Below are positions 6,723 to 12,469 of a DNA stretch of 21,297 nt, in pieces. A model generated the notes under the pieces. It was not told the origin of the DNA, did not search any database, and worked only from the letters and a program-made list of their open reading frames with translations. The DNA is from CAYGZT01 sp964354445. Its GTDB lineage: Bacteria; Patescibacteriota; Minisyncoccia; UBA6257; JAGOQP01. Location of the stretch: contig CAYGZT010000043.1 of the NCBI GenBank assembly GCA_964354445.1, positions 1-21,297 of the forward strand, read 5' to 3'. A program made the position numbers and the translations under genes. How positions within the stretch are numbered: the first letter of the stretch is position 1; each line of letters starts with the position of its first letter.

Positions 6723-7937
6723 CTACCGCAACAAATTACCTTCAAATGCCTCAAATGATATCACGTCCCAAGGAACTTCAATAGGCGCGGCGGTACCAAA
6801 CTGCTTCAGCGTCATCTCAATGCTATAGATCGGCGCCGAGGCAACGCGGCTTCTGACAATGACACACCGCGGGTAGAAGTCGTCCGCATCCACCCACACA
6901 TCCCACTGACCATCCGAAAGAACCTGCGCCAGTGCACTGTGCTCCACAAATCCAGCTTCAGTGGGATACTCCATATCTGCCGTCAAACGGCTCAAGAAAT
7001 CAAGCGCCGCTGCTTTGCCGGGAACAAACTGAAAATGATAAAGAGAGATGCCGTTTTCCTCTTCACGCCCGATTTTTTTGACCCGCTTCGACGACGTGTC
7101 AATTCCAAGCAACTCTTCGCGTACCGCACTGATGTTTTCCGAGCCCGTTCGCCATGCAACGCTCAGAGCCGAAAAGAACGCCGCCGGTCCCGCCGCCTCC
7201 AGCGTCCGCAGGCGTCCCAGCGGCGCGTTGACAACCCACCGTCCCTCCACCGATTTGGCGCGAACGCCCAACGGAGGCGGAGCGGAAAGTTCACTGAGCT
7301 TAAAAAACCAGTCCATGCCCGCTCGAACAATCGATGCCGCGCTCCACACGGTGGATTCCCGCTGCCCCGTTATATTCACAACAACCGAATGGCTCGGATG
7401 CTCCCCGCCAGACACAGCAAAAATCCCCCGGGCAGTTGCATGCACCGGTCCTTCTCCAAAGACCGAGGCAATAAACGGGTCACTACCTCCTGAGGCCTCA
7501 ATAACTAATGAATATTCAAAAGAATCAGCGGCCGCTACCACCTTAAGCATCCGTGCCAGAACGACGCGCGGCGATTGCAGATATAAGAAATTGAAAAGCA
7601 GCACCGCCACCGCAAGCGCAAGCGCTGTGCCCACGGCGGTAAAAACAACCGCCTGATGTTTTTTAACCAACATCGCAAGCGACTGAGAAGATTTTGGTGG
7701 TTCGATTCCCAGTGCTCCCTCAACGGTCTGGACGCGGCGCGGGACAAATGCGCGAACGTTTACAACGCGCTTCCAGAAATCGTCGGGAATTTCCCCCTCC
7801 TGATGCATCGCGTCAAGCTCCTGCGATATCTCCTCATAACGCCACCCTCCAAAGATCAGGTTGCGCAGTAGATCCTCTTTCGAAATGCCTTGGGCAATTC
7901 CCTGCTCAATGAGAAAACGCAGTTGTCTTCTGGACAT
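6723..7937 (-). CDS. Unrecognised single-pass membrane protein with N-terminal helical domain
   Basis: I do not recognise a named family for this 404-residue protein. Residues about 1-50 are helical with two short repeats of a 'G(I/W)xxEx(I/L)' kind (QGISKEDLLRNLIFGGWRYEEISQEL), resembling small UBA-like helical modules; this is an impression, not a match. A hydrophobic helix spans about 97-119 (VVFTAVGTALALAVAVLLF). The remaining ~280 residues look beta-rich and extracytoplasmic, somewhat like the large lipoprotein-fold domains used for lipid or ligand binding; this too is inference. It is followed after three bases by the M50 protease. A TATACT box eight bases before the ATG suggests a nearly leaderless transcript of its own. 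The start at 7937 is the only good one. Confidence 0.75.
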   Translation of the reverse strand: MSRRQLRFLIEQGIAQGISKEDLLRNLIFGGWRYEEISQELDAMHQEGEIPDDFWKRVVNVRAFVPRRVQTVEGALGIEPPKSSQSLAMLVKKHQAVVFTAVGTALALAVAVLLFNFLYLQSPRVVLARMLKVVAAADSFEYSLVIEASGGSDPFIASVFGEGPVHATARGIFAVSGGEHPSHSVVVNITGQRESTVWSAASIVRAGMDWFFKLSELSAPPPLGVRAKSVEGRWVVNAPLGRLRTLEAAGPAAFFSALSVAWRTGSENISAVREELLGIDTSSKRVKKIGREEENGISLYHFQFVPGKAAALDFLSRLTADMEYPTEAGFVEHSALAQVLSDGQWDVWVDADDFYPRCVIVRSRVASAPIYSIEMTLKQFGTAAPIEVPWDVISFEAFEGNLLR

Positions 7938-7945
7938 ACACGTTC

Positions 7946-7951
7946 AGTATA
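7946..7951 (-). promoter_or_regulatory. -10 box directly before the 7937 start codon
   Basis: TATACT on the minus strand ends eight bases before the ATG of the 404-residue protein, which would place transcription start one or two bases before the codon. The -35 region is weak (TTAGCA at 16 bases). This is one of several similar arrangements in the window. Confidence 0.45.
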
Positions 7952-7956
7952 TCGTT

Positions 7957-8787
7957 TCAGGGCGCGATGCTAAAGCGCACACCGTGCCGCACTACGATAC
8001 CTTCTTTTGCCAGTTCTCTGAGCGCTCGGTCAATGCGCCGCCCGGAAAATCCGCGCATACTCCGATGCAGTGACGATGCGGCCGCATGCTGTACATGCAC
8101 CAGGTAGCGCAGAATAGAACCCCGAAGTTGCCTACTGGATCCTTGAAACGGTTTCTGTGTAAGATGGTGTCTGCTTCGGCGCGAAGGATTCTGACGCGTG
8201 ACTTTGAGAGTCGCTCCCCAGTCCATCAATGCGCTGTACCAGCGGCGTGGATGGGCGCAATCGAGGGTTTGTTCAATCAGCGGTATCAGTTCTCTATCGG
8301 AAACATTTTGCCGCTTCTCAAAGAAAAGATGCAAAAACACCGAACGGATGTTTGTTTCCACGAAAACGGCCGGTTTATTGAACGCAAATACCGTAATGGA
8401 TCCAGCAGTGGCCGGGCCTATGCCAGGAAGTTTTATAAGAAGAGCCGCCTCGCGGGGAAGTTTTCCTTTGTGGTTGCGCATCACTGTTTGTGCAGCTTTT
8501 TTTAAATACAGCGCCCGCCGGTTGTATCCCAGCCCCTGCCAGGCACGCATCACGCGCGCAAGCGGCGAGCGCGTTAAAGCGGCAAATGACAGAAATCGTT
8601 TCACGAACGCCTCGAATACGGGTGCAACTCTGGCCGCCTGCGTCTGTTGAAGCATCACTTCGGATACAAATACCCGGTACGGCGTAATTCTTTTCCGCCA
8701 TGGAAAATTTCTGCCGTGCTTGTGCCAATGCGCATAGACCCGCCGCCGGAAAGCCAAGACGGCATGTTTTGTCAGGTGCCGATTCAT
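7957..8787 (-). CDS. mutY: A/G-specific adenine DNA glycosylase-like protein (MutY family) without Fe-S cluster
   Basis: MutY removes adenine mispaired with 8-oxoguanine. The protein (276 residues from the ATG at 8787; a GTG at 8811 would add eight) has the HhH-GPD core: NFPWRKRITPYRVFVSEVML with QQTQ (the Glu after S being the MutY catalytic acid position), AWQGLGYNRRALYLKKAA, LPGIGPATAGSI (helix-hairpin-helix) and FVETNIRSVF. In classical MutY the last motif is LDGNVKRV with a catalytic Asp; here Glu occupies that place. The C-x6-C-x2-C-x5-C cluster that should follow ALMDWGA is missing; no cysteines occur there. The C-terminal ~65 residues look like a winged helix and not the NUDIX-like 8-oxoG domain. 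It is downstream of a small acidic protein gene. The identity as a glycosylase is good; activity on A:8-oxoG is inferred. Confidence 0.82.
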   Translation of the reverse strand: MNRHLTKHAVLAFRRRVYAHWHKHGRNFPWRKRITPYRVFVSEVMLQQTQAARVAPVFEAFVKRFLSFAALTRSPLARVMRAWQGLGYNRRALYLKKAAQTVMRNHKGKLPREAALLIKLPGIGPATAGSITVFAFNKPAVFVETNIRSVFLHLFFEKRQNVSDRELIPLIEQTLDCAHPRRWYSALMDWGATLKVTRQNPSRRSRHHLTQKPFQGSSRQLRGSILRYLVHVQHAAASSLHRSMRGFSGRRIDRALRELAKEGIVVRHGVRFSIAP

Positions 8788-8829
8788 AAAAAACAAAAGG
8801 GAGCGCGTCACGGAAAGCGGCGCGCTGTT

Positions 8830-9189
8830 TTAGGTACGGGGCTGATCACCGGCTTCATGAGGAGACCAGAGCTCGATCTCTTCCCGATACCGTTCGATGT
8901 CCTCAGGGATTATTTTGAGATGCCAGTGCATTTTGCCGTCGGACTCCAGTGATGTATAGAGATAGTCGAAAGGCTCGGACACATGGTCGCGGCGCATACA
9001 GGCGAGAACTTCTTCACGCGCTGCCGACGGCAATATTTCCTGCCAGTGAGCACGAAATGTCACTTCGCCACGAAAATCGTCGTGGATAGTGCCCTCGCGT
9101 TGCTCAGTGGAGAATTGCTGTTCCTCTGCCGTCTCCGGCTGACTCTGTTTGTCTATCTTGGGCTCTTTTTCGAGTAATGCTTCGCTCAT
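8830..9189 (-). CDS. Small acidic protein of unknown function
   Basis: This 119-residue protein has an acidic, Gln/Glu-rich, probably disordered N-terminal 35 residues (MSEALLEKEPKIDKQSQPET...). A compact domain follows with AHWQEILPSAAREEVLACMR, FDYLYTSLESDGKMHWHLKI and a Pro-Glu-Asp-rich helix. I recognise no family. It has the best ribosome binding site in the window (GAGGTGA three bases before ATG) and an extended -10 promoter. Both suggest a real and well-expressed gene. mutY follows after about 40 bases and is probably co-transcribed. Confidence 0.75.
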   Translation of the reverse strand: MSEALLEKEPKIDKQSQPETAEEQQFSTEQREGTIHDDFRGEVTFRAHWQEILPSAAREEVLACMRRDHVSEPFDYLYTSLESDGKMHWHLKIIPEDIERYREEIELWSPHEAGDQPRT

Positions 9190-9213
9190 AGGTCACCTCG
9201 TATGCTATATGAA

Positions 9214-9222
9214 ATTATACCA
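9214..9222 (-). promoter_or_regulatory. Extended -10 promoter of the small acidic protein gene
   Basis: TGG followed by perfect TATAAT on the minus strand (TATAAT at 9219-9214) forms an extended -10. No good -35 is present, as allowed for extended -10 promoters. Transcription start would be near 9207, some 18 bases before the ATG. Confidence 0.65.
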
Positions 9223-9306
9223 AAAAACCATTTGAGAAAGTGTTGGTCGGGCCGCCCCGCCTCCGCCCCAATCAACACATCGGGGCTACGATCGGGCAAG
9301 CGGGAA

Positions 9307-9361
9307 TTCCTGCCTGCTCGCCTCGCTAAGACTACGGCGGAGCGGGCCGGCGGGCAGGGAA
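9307..9361. repeat. GC-rich imperfect inverted repeat, possible dispersed element
   Basis: The left arm begins TTCCTGCCTGCTCGCCTCGCT and the right arm, read on the other strand, begins TTCCCTGCCCGCCGGCCCGCT. They flank a short centre with CTAAGACTACGG. The block is far richer in G and C than the tRNA and A/T-rich sequence around it. The surrounding 9190-9392 stretch holds no gene that I can support. It could be a dispersed palindromic repeat or a structured 3' end for the tRNA transcript. Confidence 0.45.
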
Positions 9362-9392
9362 CCCGGTCTATCCCGCTCTTAATATTCTTGTG

Positions 9393-9463
9393 TCGGGGTG
9401 CCGAGAATCGAACTCGGACTACATGCACCCCATGCATGCGTACTACCACTATACGACACCCCG
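9393..9463 (-). tRNA. tRNA-Pro, anticodon GGG
   Basis: Read on the minus strand the 71 bases fold into a full cloverleaf. The acceptor stem CGGGGTG pairs with CACCCCG and the discriminator is A. The D arm is GTAT-AGTGGTA-GTAC. The anticodon stem CATGC/GCATG holds the loop ATGGGGT, giving anticodon GGG (Pro, CCC/CCU codons). The T arm is CCGAG-TTCGATT-CTCGG. The variable loop is four bases. CCA is not encoded: the three bases after A73 are CAC, so nucleotidyltransferase must add it. A32 is unusual in a tRNA anticodon loop. The C1-G72 pair and A73 fit proline tRNAs. Confidence 0.92.
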
Positions 9464-9493
9464 AATATTCAAGAGTCAGCGGGACGTACTGCC

Positions 9494-9521
9494 GGTATAC
9501 TACGACCCGTTTTACATCAAA
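9494..9521 (-). promoter_or_regulatory. Possible tRNA-Pro promoter
   Basis: TTTGAT (9521-9516) and TATACC (9499-9494) on the minus strand are 16 bases apart, placing a start about 25 bases upstream of the mature tRNA. The match to consensus is moderate. A separate promoter is expected because a terminator separates the tRNA from rpmB. Confidence 0.35.
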
Positions 9522-9565
9522 TGCCTATCAAGTATCCCGCTTACAAAAAACTAAATCAAGACAGT

Positions 9566-9589
9566 AAAACAAAAGGGCGTTGCGCCCTT
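9566..9589 (-). terminator. Intrinsic terminator of rpmB
   Basis: On the minus strand AAGGGCG pairs with CGCCCTT around a CAA loop (stem 7 bp, 9589-9573), followed by TTGTTTT. It lies about 40 bases after the rpmB stop. Confidence 0.85.
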
Positions 9590-9627
9590 CCGAATTTCCT
9601 CCCTCGATACGATCTCCCGTTTCACTT

Positions 9628-9816
9628 TCAACTTGTTTTCTTCCCCATCTTCTTAATGCATGACGCGCACGCGACAATCCGCTTCCCCGAAGCGTCTCTT
9701 GTTTTCTGCAGATTCGGATACTTGCGTGACCAGCTCACCGGATTGTAGTTGCCGCGAAGTTTTTTTCGCGCTCCTCCCATCCGCGAACCTTTCCCGCAAA
9801 TGGCACAGATTTTCAT
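9628..9816 (-). CDS. rpmB: 50S ribosomal protein L28, zinc-cysteine form
   Basis: L28 is a small late-assembly protein of the large subunit. The 62-residue product reads MKICAICGKGSRMGGARKKL, then RGNYNPVSWSRKYPNLQKTR, and later ACASCIKKMGKK. The two CxxC pairs (CAIC and CASC) are those of zinc-binding L28/L24e-like forms. The N-x-x-(W/S)-x-(R/K)-(K/R)-x-x-P-N-L-Q core is the L28 signature. The frame is open up to 9909, but the ATG at 9816 gives the family N-terminus. No Shine-Dalgarno is seen. It is monocistronic, between its own promoter and terminator. Confidence 0.93.
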   Translation of the reverse strand: MKICAICGKGSRMGGARKKLRGNYNPVSWSRKYPNLQKTRDASGKRIVACASCIKKMGKKTS

Positions 9817-9837
9817 AACAGCGGATTTCTCACATGA

Positions 9838-9846
9838 ACCATAGCA
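9838..9846 (-). promoter_or_regulatory. Extended -10 promoter before rpmB
   Basis: TGC followed by TATGGT on the minus strand (TATGGT at 9843-9838) would start transcription about 15 bases before the rpmB ATG. The -35 position falls inside the perfect palindrome at 9854-9871, so binding there could block or replace -35 contact. Confidence 0.5.
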
Positions 9847-9853
9847 CGCAAAC

Positions 9854-9871
9854 GCCCAACCGAGGTTGGGC
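9854..9871. repeat. Perfect 18-base palindrome upstream of rpmB
   Basis: GCCCAACC and GGTTGGGC flank a two-base centre (GA). On the minus strand it is followed by GTTTGCG, so it could be a weak terminator for a transcript coming from the promoter at 10010-10037. Equally it could be an operator over the rpmB -35 region, or a member of a dispersed palindrome family. Confidence 0.6.
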
Positions 9872-10009
9872 ACCCGCGCGAGCCCTGCATAAAAGATGTT
9901 CCGGCACAAGGCCAGGTGGGTGAATTCAGCGAAATCCCCTCAGAGACTCGCACTCTTATTCTCCCAAAAATAACGGTTTGATCCGAAACTTTTTGCAGAG
10001 CTCACCCAC

Positions 10010-10037
10010 AGCATACTCCCGCCCGATGCAATGTCAA
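10010..10037 (-). promoter_or_regulatory. Strong promoter without an obvious gene (rpmB leader or small RNA)
   Basis: Consensus TTGACA (10037-10032) and TATGCT (10015-10010) on the minus strand are 16 bases apart. Start would be near 10003, about 190 bases upstream of rpmB. The stretch 9872-10003 has no convincing reading frame but several short hairpins (for example AGAG...CTCT near 9941-9955 and CTGGC...GCCGG near 9901-9915). Either a long rpmB leader or a small RNA of about 150 bases ending at the palindrome would explain it. I do not recognise tmRNA, SRP RNA, RNase P RNA or a known riboswitch in it. Confidence 0.55.
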
Positions 10038-10049
10038 CAAGAGGCGGGA

Positions 10050-10058
10050 TGTGGATAA
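10050..10058 (-). promoter_or_regulatory. Perfect DnaA-box match
   Basis: The minus strand reads TTATCCACA, identical to the E. coli consensus DnaA box. It lies directly after the stop codon of the small acidic protein gene and 12 bases before the -35 of the orphan promoter. Only this one copy was noticed, so it is not evidence of an origin. Confidence 0.35.
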
Positions 10059-10385
10059 CTATTTCTCAAAAGCTTTTGTGACAAACGTCAAGACTTTCTC
10101 CCGCTCCTCGGGTGACAAATCCTCTTTTTGGCCCGCTGAAATCCGCACCAGTGCCAGTTTGACATCGCCCGGCACAATTCCGTAACGATCCATATTTCCT
10201 TCAAAGGTGTCAAGAAGGGTCCGGGCGTTTTCTGCCGTTACCGGATCCTGTCCCTGAAGAATCGCTCGAAGGTAGGTGGGGACTTCCGGGTCACCCGCAA
10301 GCGCTTCTTTCTCAACCTTACCGCCCACCAGGTAGTCGGAAGGTTTGTAACCGAGGTTTTTTTCGTGTTCGTTGGACATATGCAT
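10059..10385 (-). CDS. Small acidic cytosolic protein of unknown function downstream of ndk
   Basis: This 108-residue protein (MHMSNEHEKNLGYKPSDYLV...) has no recognisable family. It is soluble, mostly helical by appearance, with acidic character and a C-terminal region SAGQKEDLSPEEREKVLTFV. Its ATG overlaps the ndk stop by one base (TAATG), which indicates translational coupling. A second ATG two codons later is an alternative. It is the last gene of the aspS-ndk group. Confidence 0.75.
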   Translation of the reverse strand: MHMSNEHEKNLGYKPSDYLVGGKVEKEALAGDPEVPTYLRAILQGQDPVTAENARTLLDTFEGNMDRYGIVPGDVKLALVRISAGQKEDLSPEEREKVLTFVTKAFEK

Positions 10386-10990
10386 TACTCGTTAATGGTA
10401 TCGAAATTGACATCGTAGAGCACCGTCTCCCGGATGTGTTTGTAGTTCAGCAGTTCATTCGGTTTGAACCACACGTTTATCTCGTACACCGCATCCTCGA
10501 CGCTTGATGCCGCATGCACCAGATTGCGCACCGCCCGGTCGCCGTTATCGGATATCTCGTACGAATCGAGTGTAAAGTCGCCCCGAACGGTTCCTACATC
10601 CGACTGCAGGGGCTCGGTTGAGCCGACAAGCTTTCTCACCAACGGCACCGACTTGTTTCCCTCAAGCACCATTGCCACGATGGGACTTGCGGTTAAAAAC
10701 TTTACAAGGCGATCGACGATTTTTCTTCCCAATTCAGTGGGATCATCGTGTACCTCAACTCCCCATTTTTTCTTCCCTTCAATGGAACGTTCTCCCAAGG
10801 CTGTAATTTCCGCATCGCTTTTGACGTAGTGCTTCCACGCCTGCTCGCGCGTCGGATGAACGAGTTTTAAGCCGACGATCTTGAGCCCCACCTGCTCGAA
10901 TCGCTTGATGATCTCCCCCACCAGGTTTCGCTGCACCGCGTCGGGTTTTAAAAGCACCAGCGTTCTCTCTTTTGAGCTTTTGTTCTCCAC
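10385..10990 (-). CDS. ndk: Nucleoside diphosphate kinase with a long insertion (GTG start)
   Basis: Ndk balances nucleoside triphosphates by phosphotransfer through a histidine. Motifs are ERTLVLLKPDAVQRNLVGEI (8-27), then VGSTEPLQSDVGTVRGDFT and the catalytic segment RNLVHAASSVEDA, in which His159 is the phosphorylated residue. Classical Ndk is about 140-150 residues and this one is 201. An extra charged block lies around residues 60-100 (EITALGERSIEGKKKWGVEV...) where the normal protein has the short 'FF-x-x-L' helix region, and the C-terminus is also longer. The start codon is GTG with AGAAGG eight bases before it. No ATG is available without overlapping aspS. It lies 12 bases after aspS, likely the same operon. 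Confidence 0.92.
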   Translation of the reverse strand: MENKSSKERTLVLLKPDAVQRNLVGEIIKRFEQVGLKIVGLKLVHPTREQAWKHYVKSDAEITALGERSIEGKKKWGVEVHDDPTELGRKIVDRLVKFLTASPIVAMVLEGNKSVPLVRKLVGSTEPLQSDVGTVRGDFTLDSYEISDNGDRAVRNLVHAASSVEDAVYEINVWFKPNELLNYKHIRETVLYDVNFDTINE

Positions 10991-11002
10991 TTTATAAACC
11001 TT

Positions 11003-12433
11003 CTATTTTTTATCTTTCACCTGAATATGAAGCTCCCCAAGCTGTTCCTTGTCGAGCTCAGAGGGCGCATGCATCATCAGATCCCTGCCGTCGCCGGTCT
11101 TCGGGAACGCGATTACTTCCCGGATGTTGGGTTCGTTTTCAAGCACCATAATCAGGCGATCAATGCCGGGAGCGATGCCGCCATGCGGCGGCACGCCGTA
11201 CGAGAACGCTTCAAACATATGCCCAAACTTTTTCTCAACGTCCTCGGGTTTGTTGCCCATGGTTTCAAAAACTTTCTTGAGCACCTGGGCATCGTGCGTG
11301 CGGATTGAGCCGCCGCCGATTTCATATCCATTGAGCACAAAGTCGTATTGCTGTGCGAGGAGTGTGCCGGCGTCTTTGTGTAGCATCTCCAGAATTTCCT
11401 CTTTGTCCGTCGAACCGTCGGCACATTTTGGAGCGGTGAACGGATGGTGCACCGCATCCCAACGCCGCTCCCTTTCCTTCCACTCAAACATCGGAAAGTC
11501 AACCACGAACAGAAATGCAAGCTCATCGGGGTCGTTCTTGTCGCGCCTGAGGTCCGGTTTGTCCGTGTTATACTGCGCCATTACCTGCGCGTACGTCATA
11601 CGCGGAACTTTCCCGTCCGCATCCAACGTCAATTTCTTATCGGGATACAACCGGCGCACCATTGCACAATACAACCGCTCCACGAGGTCAAGCACGTCGT
11701 TCTCGTTTACAAAACTCATTTCAACATCGAGCTGGGTGAACTCCGGCTGACGGTCGCCGCGGGTGTCTTCGTCCCGAAAGCACCGCGCAATTTGGAAATA
11801 TCGTTCAAAACCAGCGACCATCAGAAGCTGTTTGTATTGTTGCGGCGACTGCGGCAGAGCAAAAAAACTCCCCGTCTGCAGGCGCGAGGGCACGACGTAG
11901 TCGCGCGCGCCCTCGGGCGTGGACTTGGTCAGAATCGGGGTCTCGATTTCAACAAATCCTTCCCGCTCAAGAAAATCTCTGAAAAATTTTATAACCCTGT
12001 TGCGCTGCACCAGATTCTTGGCCAACCGCTTGCGCCGAAGGTCAAGATAGCGATACGAGAGCCGCACGTCCTCTCCCACTTCATACCCGTCGGTGCCGAT
12101 CTCAAACGGCGGTGTTTTCGCTTCGCTGAGTATTTCCAACAAGGCCGCTTCAACTTCAACCGAGCCAGTGGTGATGGCAGAGTTCTTCATTGCCTCGGGG
12201 CGCTCTCTGACAACCCCGCCGATTTTTACTACCCACTCGGACCGAAGCTTTTTGGCTTTCTCATACACATCCGCGCCGGTCGAAGGTGAGAATACCACCT
12301 GCGCCACGCCGCTGCGGTCGCGAAAGTCAATGAAAATAATCTTGCCGTGGTCGCGGCGCACCGATACCCAACCGAACAATTCAACTTTCTCTCCAACTTT
12401 TCCGGAAATTTCGGAAATCCACGTTCTGAGCAT
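11003..12433 (-). CDS. aspS: Aspartyl-tRNA synthetase lacking the GAD insertion domain
   Basis: AspRS charges tRNA-Asp. The 476 residues contain an OB-fold anticodon-binding domain (about 1-105, with GWVSVRRDHGKIIFIDFRDR) and class II motifs. These include RLSYRYLDLRRKRL, ETPILTKSTPEGARDYVVPS, motif 2 FRDEDTRGDRQPEFTQLD (219-236), and motif 3 GGIAPGIDRL (418-427). Bacterial AspRS is normally about 590 residues, with a GAD domain inserted between motifs 2 and 3. Here DKPDLRRDKNDPDELAFLFV runs straight into VVDFPMFEW, so that insertion is gone. His29 in RRDHG is the residue found in relaxed-specificity bacterial AspRS, where discriminating enzymes such as E. coli have Leu (from memory). It has its own promoter ending six bases before ATG. 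It follows the ComEC-type beta-lactamase gene. Confidence 0.95.
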   Translation of the reverse strand: MLRTWISEISGKVGEKVELFGWVSVRRDHGKIIFIDFRDRSGVAQVVFSPSTGADVYEKAKKLRSEWVVKIGGVVRERPEAMKNSAITTGSVEVEAALLEILSEAKTPPFEIGTDGYEVGEDVRLSYRYLDLRRKRLAKNLVQRNRVIKFFRDFLEREGFVEIETPILTKSTPEGARDYVVPSRLQTGSFFALPQSPQQYKQLLMVAGFERYFQIARCFRDEDTRGDRQPEFTQLDVEMSFVNENDVLDLVERLYCAMVRRLYPDKKLTLDADGKVPRMTYAQVMAQYNTDKPDLRRDKNDPDELAFLFVVDFPMFEWKERERRWDAVHHPFTAPKCADGSTDKEEILEMLHKDAGTLLAQQYDFVLNGYEIGGGSIRTHDAQVLKKVFETMGNKPEDVEKKFGHMFEAFSYGVPPHGGIAPGIDRLIMVLENEPNIREVIAFPKTGDGRDLMMHAPSELDKEQLGELHIQVKDKK

Positions 12434-12439
12434 GGCTTT

Positions 12440-12469
12440 ACAATACCAGAGAAAACAACCCTAAATCAA
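12440..12469 (-). promoter_or_regulatory. aspS promoter, predicted leaderless transcript
   Basis: TTGATT (12469-12464) and TATTGT (12445-12440) on the minus strand are 18 bases apart, with TGG before the -10. Only six bases separate the -10 from the ATG, so transcription would begin at or next to the start codon. No Shine-Dalgarno exists, in agreement. The -35 overlaps the stop of the upstream gene. Confidence 0.6.

Noticed and set aside
9186..9449. Open frame across tRNA-Pro and the GC-rich repeat
   Set aside because: It is composed of the tRNA and repeat sequence; no conserved protein features and no ribosome binding site.
9854..10037. tmRNA, SRP RNA, RNase P RNA or riboswitch upstream of rpmB
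   Set aside because: None of the conserved cores of these RNAs could be found by eye; kept only as an unidentified region.
10050..10058. Replication origin at the DnaA box
   Set aside because: Only a single box, no A/T-rich unwinding region, and no dnaA/dnaN neighbours.
11049..12289. Long plus-strand frames opposite aspS
   Set aside because: They are antisense shadows of AspRS; products are rich in Ser/Arg and without motifs.
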